NCBI GenBank assembly: GCA_018806915.1 | Contig: JAGKQI010000087.1 | Location: 1,426,001 to 1,490,000 of the forward strand | From: Phytophthora colocasiae | Lineage: Eukaryota; Oomycota; Peronosporomycetes; Peronosporales; Peronosporaceae | Direction: 5' to 3' | Length of the DNA stretch: 64,000 bases | Part shown: piece after piece, positions 1 through 12,069 of the stretch | Numbering within the stretch: the stretch's first letter is position 1 | Layout: the number at the start of each line of letters is the position of its first letter | Translations under genes and position numbers: made by a program | The notes under the pieces: generated by a model | Seen by the model: only the letters and a program-made list of their open reading frames with translations | Database searches by the model: none | Told to the model about the DNA's origin: nothing

Positions 1-18
1 ATAAGTATTGAACTGTGG

Positions 19-1785
19 TCAAGCACAGCGTTGGAACAGGTCGTTCACGGCGCGTTCAGATCGTAGTGAGGCGACAGACACAGGGCGAAGTGCACTGATG
101 CCGCGTGTGGACACGTTGAGTTGAGCTAGGAGATTCGCTTGGAGGTGACCATCCGAAGACCGTTCGCGGTGCGTTGGGGAAGGGAATCGCCAACGCTTAG
201 GGTCGGCCTCAATCTCTTCACGGGCGACGTCACGAGCACTGGTAGCGACCATGGACTGGTGCACGCAAACATTGCACAGCGTCACCTCACGCTGCACGAC
301 GTGAGTGGAGAAACGATCGTCACGTCTTGGATCGGCGATGCAGCTCACGACCGCCTTCTTCAAACGGCAGGACGAACACACGTATCGCCAACACAACTGA
401 CACGTAGTCGCTGGTTTCTTCTTGTTGCTGTGCGCACTAAACCACGGACCGCGCTTCTTACAGGTCACACATAGTTTACTGTCAGTCACTGCAGTGGAAG
501 CTGCAGCAGCGGCAGAAACAGTGACTGTGAGGGAGCTGTGTCGAGCCTTTTGTGGCGGGAGCGAGCGAGTGAGCCCTGCCAGACTCGTTTGATGAGCAAG
601 GTTCCCCAATATTAGATGCGCTGGAGGCTGCCGCTGGGACAGCATCCACGCGAGCTTCTTCATGCGTCCACACAAGACAACAGTACCCATTGCAGCCATA
701 GACGTCGAAGTAGATCGCACCGCAGCGTTTCCACCGCTGAGGCACGCACGGGCAAAAACCTCAACAGAACCACGACTCGGACCTTCAGACGCGGCACCGG
801 TGACGGCATCTCCATCGCGGAACAGTGTGCAAGTTGACATGTTTCCTCGTCGCACGTTGTTACGGATTAACGTCTGAGGGAAATGCACTGAGTGACGCAG
901 TTGGAAGCCGACGCGTTCACCCGTTGCCAACCTTGTGGTGCCTGTCGCCTCCAAGAAAACCAAATCCTCTCGTGAACTAGCGCCTGGAAGCGTCACTGGG
1001 CAGTGCAGCGGATGATACCGATGGTGATCGATCGTAGGACCCTCGTGTTCGACCCATTTAATCGTTAGCGATCGGAAAGGGTCAGCTGCAGTAGGGTGGG
1101 TAATTGTAGCGAGCACAGCTCCGTCCGTGACATTGTCGTGTTCGAAAGCACTTTTCACGCGCATGGCATCAGCTGTGGCCCCAATAGCGCCGTACATCGC
1201 GTCATCTAACGAACCTGGGACGGAGCCAACGAGTTGCAACAGTGGCAACTCGACACCGGCCTGCGTTGACGGCCCTGCACCAATTTCTGAATCGTTACTG
1301 TAGGCTGTTGATCTGCTGTCGGAACTGTTGGTGTTGCTGTAGTTGCTCGTAAAACTCCCTGTACGTCGACTGAAGATACTGGAGACGCTACTGCAGCTAC
1401 TGTCTCGACTGCTAATACTGGGGCAGTACGAGTCGGCATCGGAGAACTCGGCTGTTTCGGAACTGCGGTACCGAAAGCTTCGCAGTCGCATGTGACGGCG
1501 CATGCGGCGCTCGACGTCCTTCCGTCGACGCTGTAGGTATACGCGAAGGTCTCGTTCGTGCTTGATGCATTTCCAGTGGTTGTTGTCTACTTTTCGCCGG
1601 TCTTGCTCGATGAACTTCTCGTACTGTACGACTGTGTTCTGTACGAACATCCGTGCTACTGCTTCAAGCTGCGCTTCATCCTCGACAGCCAGTTGGAGAG
1701 GACGAAAAGGGCTCTTGAACTCGGGGGATTTCCCTGAACGGTGGTGGATTCGCATCGTGCCGACCTTCCTGTTGGGCCTGAGCAA
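19..1785 (-). CDS. FYVE-type zinc finger / START-like protein
   Basis: A single-exon 588-residue ORF. About residues 438-508 show CxxC, then CxxCx4CxxC around a WRYVC segment, then a last CxxC. This is the cysteine layout of a FYVE/RING-like finger, though the basic patch is only partly kept. The N-terminal third is charged and probably coiled (many R, K, E), followed by a Ser-rich linker of about 60 residues. The middle (about 180-400) has no clear motif but fits the START-like part that precedes the finger in many oomycete FYVE proteins. From the family, the role would be phosphoinositide or lipid binding on endosomal membranes; this is inferred. A second ATG ten codons in is an equally good start. 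It is transcribed toward the window edge and looks intact. Confidence 0.7.
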   Translation of the reverse strand: MLRPNRKVGTMRIHHRSGKSPEFKSPFRPLQLAVEDEAQLEAVARMFVQNTVVQYEKFIEQDRRKVDNNHWKCIKHERDLRVYLQRRRKDVERRMRRHMRLRSFRYRSSETAEFSDADSYCPSISSRDSSCSSVSSIFSRRTGSFTSNYSNTNSSDSRSTAYSNDSEIGAGPSTQAGVELPLLQLVGSVPGSLDDAMYGAIGATADAMRVKSAFEHDNVTDGAVLATITHPTAADPFRSLTIKWVEHEGPTIDHHRYHPLHCPVTLPGASSREDLVFLEATGTTRLATGERVGFQLRHSVHFPQTLIRNNVRRGNMSTCTLFRDGDAVTGAASEGPSRGSVEVFARACLSGGNAAVRSTSTSMAAMGTVVLCGRMKKLAWMLSQRQPPAHLILGNLAHQTSLAGLTRSLPPQKARHSSLTVTVSAAAAASTAVTDSKLCVTCKKRGPWFSAHSNKKKPATTCQLCWRYVCSSCRLKKAVVSCIADPRRDDRFSTHVVQREVTLCNVCVHQSMVATSARDVAREEIEADPKRWRFPSPTHRERSSDGHLQANLLAQLNVSTRGISALRPVSVASLRSERAVNDLFQRCA

Positions 1786-3093
1786 GTGGCACGTTGGAAC
1801 GTGCGTTGAGTAAGGTCAAATGTCGAATGAGGCGTTGGCGACGGCAGTTGAGCCAACACTACGGGGCAGTTCTGAGTGCCCTTTAAAGCTGAAACGCTAC
1901 ACGCAACGTGTAGAGGGCTCAAGATAGCTGGCTGCTCATGTTGACAACGACCCCAACGCCAGCACCATTCCACACTATTGAAAGGCGACGCTTGGACTTG
2001 GCGTCAGTACAGGAAAGACGCTGTTAGTAGTTGATCCATAACATTTATCTGGCCGTCAGAATGCTAGGTATACAATGCAGACAAAGCACGCAAGCGTATG
2101 GGGTCGGTCAATGAGGAATGGCTCCGCAACGGCGTGAAAGGCGATTCGTTCGTTGCGGAGAATCCGGCGTGATTGCTGAAACCCAATAGCGAGCTCATTA
2201 GAGGAATAAAGGGCACATTGGAGACGCTACACTACAGACAAGCGCTGACGTGAAAAAATGCCTGGAAGGAAGTGATCCTGTTGTGAAACGCTGCTATACG
2301 ATTATACATGGGTAAAGTGTATACATATTTTAAAGCTGATCTTAGTAAATTAGAGAGACGATAATAATCCGGATAATGGGCGGACAGATATACTCGTTAT
2401 CAGATAAAACGGATAACCACTTCAACTTGTAGACGACAAGTCTCAGCATTAGTCCGACCTGTTACCTGCTTTCGCGCTTCACTCTTATTCATCTGTGGCC
2501 GCACAGGAGTTTCATTCCAATGTGTCTTGACAGTGGCGTGTGTGTCCCTTGAAAACTGCAGAGCTGACCTCTTGATCCGGAAGTTCCAGTAGAACTCGAA
2601 GATAAGTCCCTGCCACTTTCGTCATAGATGGAAGACGTTTCTTGCTAGGTAGATGGTATTCGAGAAGCCCACGTACTCTTCTTAATAGCCTCCGTTTTGA
2701 ACTGCCAGTCGCGCAGAGGAGGTCAGCACTGCTCAGCACGGAACGAGGGAGGAATATACTTGCTTGATGCGACGTCGAGGAGAAGGCCAAACAGTCGCCT
2801 TGCGCAAGTGCGAGACAACTTTCACAAGGAGACCGACCGACCTGGGACGTCATCTCCTCAGTTGTTCATGCGACGAAGCGGACTTCAGTGATCGACACCA
2901 GGATCTTGAGCAGTTAAAATCCGTTAGACTAAGATAAACACATCTATCCCTGCCAACTGAGACTCTATTTTCCCTTTGACCAGCTAGATGTGCGTTTGCT
3001 CAGGTGTAGTCCCATTACCCTGTGTACAAACTTCCAGAAGATAAAAATGTAGTTTCGGCCAATTAGAAGTCGGCACAAAAGAAGATTGTTACG
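1786..3093. other. intergenic region, no gene recognised
   Basis: About 1.3 kb between the divergent FYVE-type gene and the reductase-like gene, so it should hold both promoters. Only short overlapping ORFs without recognisable motifs occur. I saw no repeat shared with the rest of the window. Confidence 0.5.
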
Positions 3094-4239
3094 ATGCTCA
3101 GCAAGGGGGCGTTCAAGCGCGAGGCCTCCAAGTTCCGCAACTGGATTGAACGTAGCAGCAGTACTGTGTTTCCCCCAGGTCAGTATCTTGTCAACTGATC
3201 CAAGCAAAAAATTCTATTAGCCATTTTTTTAAAGAACATGGTGCTCTCCTATTTGTAATCTGTAGAGAAGGATCGTTACCATTTGTACGTCTCGTTGGCG
3301 TGTCCATGGGCCTCTCGATGTCTTGGAGCCTTGTATCTGAAGAGTTTGGACGGGGCCTCTCAGTGGTGCACCCGGTCTTCCAACGAACTCGACCCAATGA
3401 TGAAAACGATACCCACAACGGCTGGGCATTTGCAGATCCGTCGACAACGCCAACGCTGGCTGGACCCACGGGTCTTGGAGCTTACTCCTCCAAGGGCTGC
3501 ATTCCGGATACCGTGAATAATGCAGCCTTCGTCCGAGACTTGTACGACATGTGCACATCTGAACCCACTCGCTACTCCGTTCCGGTGTTGTGGGACAAGA
3601 AGACGAAGACAATCGTGTCGAACGAGTCAGCGGACATCGTGCGGATGTTTAACAGTGAATTCGAGGACCTGGTGCCGTCGAAAGTGGATTTGTATCCGGA
3701 AGAATTGCGGTCGGAGATTGACGAGCTCAACGAGTGGGTTTACGACGACGTCAGTAACGGAGTGTACAAGTGTGGGTTTGCGTCAACGCAGCAGGCGTAC
3801 GATGAGGCAGTGGAGAAGATTTTTGAGGGTCTGGACCGTGCGGAGGAGATCCTGGCTGCGCATCGCTTTCTGGTTGGAGATCGGTTCACCGAAGCAGACC
3901 TCCGTCTCTTTACGACGCTGATCCGCTTTGACGAAGTGTATGCCGTGCATTTCAAGGCCAACAAGAAGCTCTACCCGAACCTGAGCAACGTAAGTGAGGA
4001 TGTGTGTAAGGATGCTGAAGTGGTTTGACTAATTGTTTGTTTGTTTCCAGTACGTTCGAGAGATCTACCAAATGCCCCCGATCACTAAAAGCGTGGACTT
4101 TCAGCAGATCAAGCTACACTACTATGCCTCTCACACGTATTTGAACACGTTCGGCATCATCCCAGTTGGCCCCGGCGTCGACTTCACGCGTCAACATGAC
4201 CGCACTCGCTTCAAGAACGCCACCCTTCCGAACTTCTAA
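3094..4239 (+). CDS. Glutathionyl-hydroquinone reductase-like (omega-type GST), frameshifted
   Basis: Three exons (3094-3178, 3266-3989, 4051-4239) with GT-AG introns of 87 and 61 nt. The product matches the ECM4/YqjG GST family. A SLACPWA motif near residue 39 holds the catalytic Cys, followed by SVVHP, GWAF, VPVLWDKKT and NESADIVRMFN segments. A helical C-terminal GST domain follows, ending in HYYASH and IPVGP. The known reaction is glutathione-dependent reduction of glutathionyl-hydroquinones in the cytosol. Exon 2 needs a reading-frame change close to the GGGG run at 3352-3355: the CPWA part reads in one frame, and SVVHP onward in another. Two or so residues also seem missing there compared with the family. 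Either a base is missing from the assembly or the allele is broken. The rest shows no decay, which favours a recent change or an error. Confidence 0.8.
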
Positions 4240-4541
4240 CTTCCAAGTTCTTTATGGCTCAAGGTTACCGTTTGCCTTCATCCACACGTAGTAACACTAC
4301 CTGAATCAGGATAATGAGCTCCAAGATATCTGAATAATACTACCTCCGTGCGGAAAATGATGAGCATTTTAAAAAAAATTGCGCAGCGCTCCGCCTTGGA
4401 ACATCAACAGGAGTTGTCAATACAGAAAAGGAGAGTGCCATAGCTGCCTGCTGTGCTATGGCAAGGGTTAATCCGTCGCAAGGCAGCTTGGGGCTTTGAG
4501 CAGGCTGGTTCACAAGCTTCCACCAGAGCATCCTGCCGCAG
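4240..4541. other. intergenic, nothing recognised
   Basis: About 300 nt after the reductase stop, AT-rich, with no convincing ORF or repeat. It probably holds the 3' UTR. Confidence 0.4.
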
Positions 4542-4860
4542 CTACCACGGGATCGTCCTCCAGGACATGAGGGCGAGCAATATCACGTCGTGCATTGCGT
4601 CGAACTTGTAGGTTCCATCAAGCTGAGGGGTCACATGATCCATGCAGAACTGGAGCCTCTTGAGGCGATGCAAAGGGGTCAGCAGTGGATGAGTTTGTCT
4701 TAGCGCACGGCGTAGGAAGCCCTCCTTCACGAGTTGTTGCACGATGTATGACCCCTGTTGTATAGCACGCTGGTGCTCACGGTCATTTACTGGCACTTCG
4801 GCGAGGCACTTGCACAACTCCACGCGGTTCTTCTTCTTTCGCCCTCGGGATGTTTTCTCG
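4542..4860 (-). mobile_element. Tc1/mariner-like transposase fragment
   Basis: A short reverse-strand reading begins with a basic GRKKKNR stretch, then a helix-turn-helix-like region, then LLTPLHRLKRLQFC. That last segment resembles the 'LLTxxHKxxRxxF' segment that precedes the first catalytic Asp in oomycete Tc1/mariner (IS630-type) transposases. The following DAMHDVILL stretch sits where FxxMxDVVHVDEKWF is expected, but the catalytic DE has gone. Only this piece remains, and no terminal repeats were found. The family call is by motif memory. Confidence 0.5.
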
Positions 4861-5085
4861 ACTTGACTACCACTGCAGTAAGAATTCTGTTGGTCTCGAT
4901 AAGTAGTATATTAGAGGGTTAACCCTTTAAAATGGTACAAGATTTTTGCTCAACAGGATAAAAAGCCACGTGTCCAATTTACCGTACTTAACCGAATCAT
5001 ACAAATTCCAAGTAATAAAACCGTGTCGATTCACATTTTGGATTTCAACACGAGATATCAAAAAGTGGGTAACCAAGGCGTCTCC

Positions 5086-6747
5086 ATGCGTGTGTTTGCT
5101 CTCGTCGCAGGTGTTCTCTGCGCGCTCAGTGGCATCCACGTACGTACACAGTAGTGCACTATCCCCTTGAAAATTTTCACCATGCAACTCCTTCTACACG
5201 TCGAGATTTTGCCAATTTACCAAATTTCTAGATCTAATTATGAAAAACAATTTGTCTTGTAGCATGCAGAGGCAAATGTCGATTCAGTGTCTAAAGTTCG
5301 TGTAGCTGCTGACAATGCTTTCGCCGGTGGAGACATGAAAACTGCCATCTCGCTCTTGTCCAAGCTCATTGAGATGGAACCGAAGAACGAACGCAACTTC
5401 TACAAACGCTTCCGGGCGTATTTAAGCGAGAGGAAGTATACGCACGCGTTATCTGACTTGTCGTCATCGCTGGATGTAAACCCCAAGTATAAACAAGGGA
5501 TGCTGCAACGTGGCAAGCTGTTGATGATGCTAGGACAATGCTCTGAGGCTTCTCAAGATTTCCAGAACTTCGTCGAGTGAGTTTATTATTTTTTTTTATT
5601 TTTTTTACCAGTGATGTTGATATGTTCTTGATGTTTTAGATTGTACCCGAAGGATTCATCTGGTGCTGAACAATTGAGCAAGAGTCAAGAGTGTGCTGCT
5701 TTTATTGATGAAGCGGAGCGTGCTCACAGTCGCGGGGATTACCAGTCGGCGTACAATCACTTGACGCAGGTGCTGGAAGGATCAGCCATGTCGAGTATGC
5801 CATTATTATTGGAGCGAGCGCAACTCAGTGTATCGCTGCAAAACCCGTACGACGCGATTGCAGATCTAGGCACGATTTTGAAGTTGGATCCGTCGAATCT
5901 CATTGCGTTACAGATGCGTGGTGAAGTTCTGTACTCGCTCGGAGATAAACAGTCGCTGGAGGCAGCTCAGTCGCATTATCGTCAGGGATTGCACTCGGAT
6001 CCTGAGCACAAGGGGATTAAAACGCTGTACAGAAGATTGAAAAAGGTGCTGAAGTACGTAAACCGAGCTGAAGATGCTATGCAGCGTGGAGCACATTCTG
6101 AAGCAGTGGAGGAGTGGCAATCGGCACTAGAAGTGGACCCGGATCACTCTGTCATGAATAAGGAGTTTTATCTGCAGCTGTGTACAAGCGAATTGCATCT
6201 GAAACACTTTGCTGAAGCTCGGGATGCTTGTGAAAAGGTCGTGAGCATTGATGATGGCTACGCGCTGGCATTTGCAAAGTTAAGTGAGGCCCAGATCGGA
6301 TTGGAACTGTACGAAGACGCTGTACGATCAGCAAAACGTGCGTCAGAACTGGACGATTCAAGCCGCGAGTTTAAGGAGAAGGTGGCTCAGGCTGAAGCAG
6401 CCCTAAAGCAGAGCAAGTCCAAGAATTACTACAAGATCTTGGGTGTAGCTCGGAACTCGGAAGCGAAAGAGATCAAGAAGGCATACCGCAAGCAGGCACT
6501 TGAATGGCATCCGGACAAGCACACTGATAAGGACGAAGCCGAGCGGGAAGAGGTGGAAAAGCGCTTCCACGACATCGCTGAAGCATATGAGATCTTGTCA
6601 AATGAGGAGACTCGCGCTATGTACGACCGTGGTGAAGATGTAACAGGCAACGCACAGCAACAGCAACAGCAGCGTGGGAATCCGTTCAGCAACGCACATT
6701 TCTTCCAGCAAGGAGGCCGCACCTTCCACTTCAATTTCGGTGGCTAG
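5086..6747 (+). CDS. DNAJC3: DNAJC3/P58IPK-type TPR + J-domain co-chaperone
   Basis: Three exons: 5086-5139, 5263-5576, 5640-6747. Together they give 1476 nt, or 491 residues. Exon 1 encodes just a signal peptide ([16 protein letters not shown]). TPR-type helical repeats fill residues of about 20-375 (for example [22 protein letters not shown]). A J domain follows at about 385-455 with the diagnostic HPD near 413-415. The tail is Q-rich then G/F-rich and ends in FHFNFGG. Order, signal peptide and length match animal and plant DNAJC3/P58IPK (about 500 residues), an ER-luminal Hsp40 that binds unfolded clients and stimulates BiP. The donors are GTACGT and GTGAGT, and the acceptor of intron 2 follows a T-rich run. 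The gene appears intact. The start was chosen because it supplies the signal peptide and splices in frame. Confidence 0.88.
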
Positions 6748-6928
6748 ACAAACGTTCTTTGAAAAACGCAAGTCATGCTGGTTGTACAGAGAAAGCAAAA
6801 TACCAAGAGGAACGCGAAAAAAAAACATAAAGTGAGGAAGAACAGAGCATGTTTGTGTGGAGCACCGGTTTGTCATTTCATAATAAAAAATGGCACGTCT
6901 GAACCGCTCCAAGCTTTTGCAAAATACT

Positions 6929-8127
6929 TCAAAACTCATTATTCACTACTTGGTCCAGCAAGGCATTCTCAACAACTCGTTGTCGGTCTTGCATGATCTG
7001 TTGGTACATTCGAGCGACTACGTGTTGAGCTGAAGTTCCGTTTGTTGACTCCTCTGAAATCCTCGAAGATGTCATGAAGACACAATTCTTGACAATCGTA
7101 AAGTTCGTAGTCTTCACTTTGATCGCGTCAATAACTCCCCATCCGTACTCCCTTGTCGATACAGCACTTGGCCAATCTCCAAATGCGTCCCACACGTGAA
7201 TTTCCCGTCCAGGTTCCAAGAACTGCTTCAAAACCACTCGAATTGTACCCGACACACAAGGCGTATCGTCTTCTCCAGCGTCACTCCCTCGTAGTAAAAT
7301 CTCTCGCTTCAACACAATCACGCGACTCGCTTTACCTCGTTTCAACCCCTGCAAAAAATCACGCACTAGTTAGACAGTTAACTCCTTTAACTCTTCATAC
7401 AACTTACAATATCGAGGCATTCTTGATCTCTCAACGAAGTCTGGTCCTCCAGAGCTCTCCACATTGCACGTAACACCGTCTTCAGGTTAAATGGATGCAA
7501 ATTAATGCTCCTGAGCTGGAGAACACTACTTCCGTCACTTGTTTCCAACACCTTCGCATCCTCCATAACTCGATCTCCTTGAATCAACTGAGCAGCTTGA
7601 TAAACCTGCTCAAACTTTAAATAATTTTCATCCAGCATTTGTAGTATTCTGCAATCTCTTTCACCTTCATAAGGTAAATTTCTCCCCACAGCTCCCATAG
7701 AAGGCAACACAGAACTCTCCACCGTCCGCTTCTGGTTGAAATAGCTCTGCAATTTGCTCTCCAGTAGCTTGGCGTGGTCCATGCTTCGCTGTAATCTGCT
7801 CTTAAGCTGTACATTTTCGGCCCTTGCTAACAACCTACGCCGTTGAATCTCGTCGGCTCTGGCCCACAGTACACGGACCTCATCCTCCAGTACTGGAATC
7901 TGCTGCGTGATCTCGTGGATTGGGCGGTTTCTGCCGCGTCGAGGCTTGGGTCTGCGTTTTATTGGAGACTTTTTTTGAATGAGAGATTGTGAAGGATCTA
8001 CTGTGAATTCAGACGTGGGAGAAGTTTGTATGAATACAGGAGATGCAGAGGTATGTGGATGACGTGAGTTTGGCGATGAAGAAGGCGTGGAAGCTTCACA
8101 AGGCACAACTGAAGACGATCGCGGCAT
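6929..8127 (-). CDS. M96-like family protein, paralogue A
   Basis: Two exons: 7408-8127 and 6929-7348, with a 59-nt GT-AG intron in phase 0, giving 379 residues. A Ser/Thr-rich N-terminus leads to a basic block (RRPKPRRGRNRPIHE) directly followed by a coiled-coil-like heptad region. A globular C-terminal half follows with VLKQFLEPGREIHVWDAFGD and a final helix RQRVVENALLDQV. The layout of basic patch, coiled coil and START-like C-terminus resembles the large oomycete family usually annotated 'M96 mating-specific'; the molecular role is not established. The ATG at 8127 is preferred over 8175 because of its better context. First of four related copies in 6.9-16.0 kb. The intron position is shared with paralogue B. 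Confidence 0.7.
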
Positions 8128-8210
8128 TTTCGACAACTGACTTTTTTCTAGTCGCGTGAAAATGACGTTAATCAATTAATGCAATATTATAACACGTAAA
8201 TGACAATTGT

Positions 8211-9351
8211 TCATAAAAGTTTCTTCTCGTCTTGTATTATTTGGTCGAGCGTTTGGTTTTCAAGAACTTGAAGGCGAGAGATTATAAATTGGTGGTACAA
8301 TTTGATAAGAGCGTCACAATGCCCACTTGGAGGATAACCGTCGATGGTTGGGTCCATTAGACTGTAGCTAAGACACAGACTGGCCTTGTCGTGGTTAATG
8401 GGCTGGATAAATCCCCATCCTCGTTCACAAGTTTTAATGTTACATGTTGCTCCAATGCACCAGTCAGCGAGAACATTCCACACGTGAACGACTCGGTTCT
8501 TCTCGATGAATTGCTTCGTCACCATTCGCATGACGCACACGTAGTCACCTAGTGCGATTTCAAACTTCTGAACGGCGATACGAGATGAAACACTAAGTGG
8601 AATATCCTGAAAGCACAACGAATGTTTAAACTAAATAGCGACGCTAGGAGTTCTTAACAATTGAACGTACCACTTTTGATCGAGTTGCACCGAACGTGGC
8701 AGCTTCACAGCGGTCAAGGTATCTCCATAACGATTCCACAAGACAATCCTGTTCGAAAGGGAGCAAGAGTCGAGCTCGCGACTTGAGGACATCGCCACAA
8801 TTGCTATTTGACCGACAAATAACTGCGTCTGTCACTTCCGAAGTATCTTCGCAAAGCTTCGCGAGTCGAAGCACTTGATCCATGTCTCTGTATTGGTCAT
8901 CCACATTCCCAGCCATTCTCATGAACACAACTCTGTCATTAACCGCATCGTATGGGAGGTTTTGAGCCTTTTTGACAAGTGAATGTGGTGCGGCTTGGAG
9001 AAGCTCGTCAATCTGCGTGGTTAAATTCTGGTCCAGTGCACGTATCGTATTGAGATTATCACGCAACGTCGTCTTGAGCGCTGCGTTAGTGATGTGCGCC
9101 TGGAGATCAAAACGTGCCTTCTTGGTAGCCGTAGCAGATTTTTCCTGTAGTTGTCGTTCTAGCTCAACAACTTCTGACTGGAGTCGAGCGATCTCGTGCC
9201 AAGGTCTGTTACGATCGCGTCGTCGCTTCTTCTTGGTCTTTTCAGCAACTGATGGTGCTCCAGTCCTTGTAGAGGGTGGTTCTCCGTCGTCGACAACAGT
9301 CATGAGGGCTTCATCGTCAAGGAGAGGCAAGCTCAGCGGCGAGTCGTCCAT
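8211..9351 (-). CDS. M96-like family protein, paralogue B
   Basis: Exons 8671-9351 and 8211-8606, intron 64 nt in phase 0, product 358 residues. The N-terminus MDDSPLSLPLLDDEAL is acidic. A basic KKKRRRDRNRPWHEIARLQ block then runs into a coiled coil. The C-terminal half carries RMVTKQFIEKNRVVHVWN and ends ENQTLDQIIQDEKKLL, aligning with paralogue A over its whole length. The block is nearly identical to that of paralogue C (RRRDRNRPWHEIARLQ in both), so B and C are the closest pair. An alternative start at 9396 adds 15 residues. Likely nuclear because of the basic block; function unknown. Confidence 0.7.
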
Positions 9352-10430
9352 CCTGAAAAATCTTGCGCTTGCCCGTGCGAGGGAGATAGTGAACACGTGG
9401 ACAGGACAACGGTGTTGTCAAAGTCTTCTTCTGAACGGCGCGGTCCAGCGATTGATTTTCGATCATGTGCAGTCGTGCTACGACCATTTCTTGGTACCAG
9501 TTTAGCGAGAAACTCGCAGTTTTCACTTCCAACCAGTGGTGAATTGACGCGACTGTAGTTCAGACATACACTGGTGTTCGCGTTTACTGGTTGAATAAAG
9601 CCCCAGCCTTGCTCATGTGTCTGCATGTTCGGCATATCTCCGACAAGAGTCCAGTCTCCGAGTACGGTCCACACCATAACATCACGATTCTCATGCCTAA
9701 ATTGCTTCATCACAGCACGCATGGAGCACACATGACCCTCAACCACCACTTTATACTTCTGAGCACCAACACGACAAGCCAAACCAAAAGGCAGTTCACT
9801 TGTGCAGTCCGTAATATCCCTCCCATTCTCAACCATTCCCCATAGAGATTCCACCAAGGAAGAGCTCTGAAATGGTGATAAAATGCGAGTCCGGGACTCC
9901 AATAGCCCCGATCGACAGAAGAAGGCGTCCTCTACTTCGGATATCGTTTCGTCCAAGCCTGCAAGCTGTAAAACCTGCTCCATCTTGCTGTATTGATAGT
10001 CCACACTTCGAGCCAATTCGCAAAACACTCTTTCATCTTGATTCACGACAATCGGTAAGTTCTGAGGCGTCATGTTCAGTGAGCGTGGCAGCATCTGGAC
10101 GAGTTCCTGCATCTGCCGGTTCACGTTCCACTCCAATGCACTTGTGTATTCGATGCATTCACGTGTCAAAGCCTTTAACTCTGCATTGTTTAAGTACGTA
10201 GCCAAGGTGTCTCGAGCATTTGTGCTGGCTTGAGCGAGTTGATTCTCCAATTGTCGCTCTAATTCTTCTGCTTCCGTTTGCAGTCGCGCAATCTCATGCC
10301 AAGGTCTGTTGCGGTCTCGTCTCCGTGTCTTCTTAGGTTTTGAGGAGTTCTGGTGCTTCCACACGTCGTCAACGAGCGCCAGGAGATCGGTCTCATCTAG
10401 TAACGGAGGAGGCGTTTTTGAGAGTTGCGA
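9333..10430 (-). pseudogene. M96-like paralogue C, broken and intronless
   Basis: Aligns with paralogue B from LLDETDLLALVDDV through the RRRDRNRPWHEIARLQ block and the coiled coil to the C-terminal part. The conserved acidic N-terminus has no in-frame ATG: an upstream TGA closes the frame near 10440, and the first usable ATG-like start would drop it. Near 9500 the frame is lost by one extra base in a CTGGTACC context, after which the expected last helix (VVARLHMIENQSLD) is in another frame. The intron present in A and B is cleanly absent, which suggests gene conversion with cDNA or precise intron loss. Either a pseudogene or two sequence errors. Confidence 0.65.
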
Positions 10431-11775
10431 GAATTGGACGGCTGAGGATCACCATCAACATGTGGACAGAGCACGGGGTTGGAGGGGAAAAGGGAATCGA
10501 TCGGTTGTACAATGGAGCTGTATTGTTTGACGACAAGAAGACTCGTACCATATTGTTCTTAGAGGAGAGCAGTTCGAGTGGCAGTAGGAATCAACGTCGC
10601 AAGCAACAGGTGTGACGTGGCTGGATTTTGCCATCATCATCAGAGTGACAAAACTGCTCTCATTGTGTCATTTGCATCGCCGATGGAACAAGTTAAAACT
10701 GGTGACGATGAGCTTCGCGTCTTGGACTGCTTTCTGAGCGATATGCATCGACTCGACAGCGACATGTTAAAGGAGAAGGTGGATACCTGTACGTCATCTG
10801 AAGCTCCCGTTCCTGGCAACAAGAGAGAACAAGTGGAACGAATGCGAGCATCAAAGAGAAAGAGAAAGACTCAGTCCTGGCTGAAGCGGAAGCAGGAGTT
10901 GTATACACTTCGACAACAGACAGAGGAACTCGGAACTCACGAAGCGTATTTACAACAGCAGCATGAGAGTCGACGGCATCAACTGGGCATTTCTGCTGAA
11001 AGGTTTGCTGAGCTAAGCAAGTATGAATTTATCGAGAAGAAAAACGACAACAAGCTGCACTGACCAAAAGCTCAAGTTCGGAAGTTTTCTCACGTTTTGA
11101 TTAAGCTCAGGACCGACGTAGCTACTGCAAGCGAACGGAGTCAATTTCCAGAACTCGCAGTGTCTTCAAGCGACATGACAAAGGAGCTACAGAACAACAA
11201 GTCCAGCCTTTTCACTACACTACAAGCTCGGTTGGATAAACGAACGAACGATGTCCATATACTTCTGCGGGAGATTCGTGAAAGTCTCACGTGTCAGGAC
11301 TCTTATAGTGTGCAGATGCATGACGGGTGGGTGGAGTATAGCTGGAGTCAGGTACTCCCATTCCATGTGCTTGCTACCTGGGGGATTGTTGAAACTGGCG
11401 GAAGTCGGCAAAACCTGGTATCACGAGACTTTGGGCGCTCACAAGATGTATACACGATTACTTCTCGCCATGCCCTGACCAGCGCCGCTGCTACGGTGGA
11501 CTCTCACATTCTTATCAAGCGGTATATTGCTCCTGGGAAATTCATTATCATCGCCGAGTCAAAGTCCGAGCACTTTGGAGGGGGTGAAGGATCAGATACA
11601 GTACGTGGAACAACACGACACAAGAGTCGGTTTGGTGTGCAGTTCATCACATCCCGTCGCGATCTACCGAGGAGAGAAAACGTTAAAAATACATGAAGGA
11701 ATCTGACCAGCACAATAATCTTGGCACGATTTGTATTTACACAATACGTTAATGCCGGTGCATCCAGGGCTCGTG

Positions 11776-11887
11776 TGGTCGTCCCCAGCCCCAACCCTGT
11801 CGCAGCCTGTGACGGTGGTGTAGTCCACACCTGGTCGTCCCCAGCCCCAACCCTGTCGCAGCCTGTGACGGTGGTGTAGTCCACACC
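11776..11887. repeat. 56-bp direct tandem duplication
   Basis: Two adjacent copies (11776-11831, 11832-11887) of a 56-bp unit starting TGGTCGTCCCCAGCCCC and ending TAGTCCACACC. They lie in the left subterminal part of the SET/MULE element, just upstream of the SET gene. A related TGTGGTCCACACC occurs again near 11960. Subterminal repeats are common transposase-binding sites; that role is an inference here. Confidence 0.8.
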
Positions 11888-12069
11888 TTTCCCATGTGGA
11901 GAACACGACAGTTAGAGGTCCCCCGAAGGTGGCCAGAATGTATGCGTGTCATTTGTGGTCCACACCACGTTTTGCAAGAAGGCAACCTACCCAGCCTCAC
12001 TTCCAGACACACCAGGTGGAGCCCAGAACGCTGAGCCACGCGCGGCCGTCCAGCACTCGCCACTGCAGG

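Noticed and set aside
11690..11720. GCACAATAA near 11715 and its partner near 15860 as the true MULE termini
   Set aside because: The flanking bases there do not form a duplication; borders at 11674 and 15879 give a matching TSD and rejoin the host gene.
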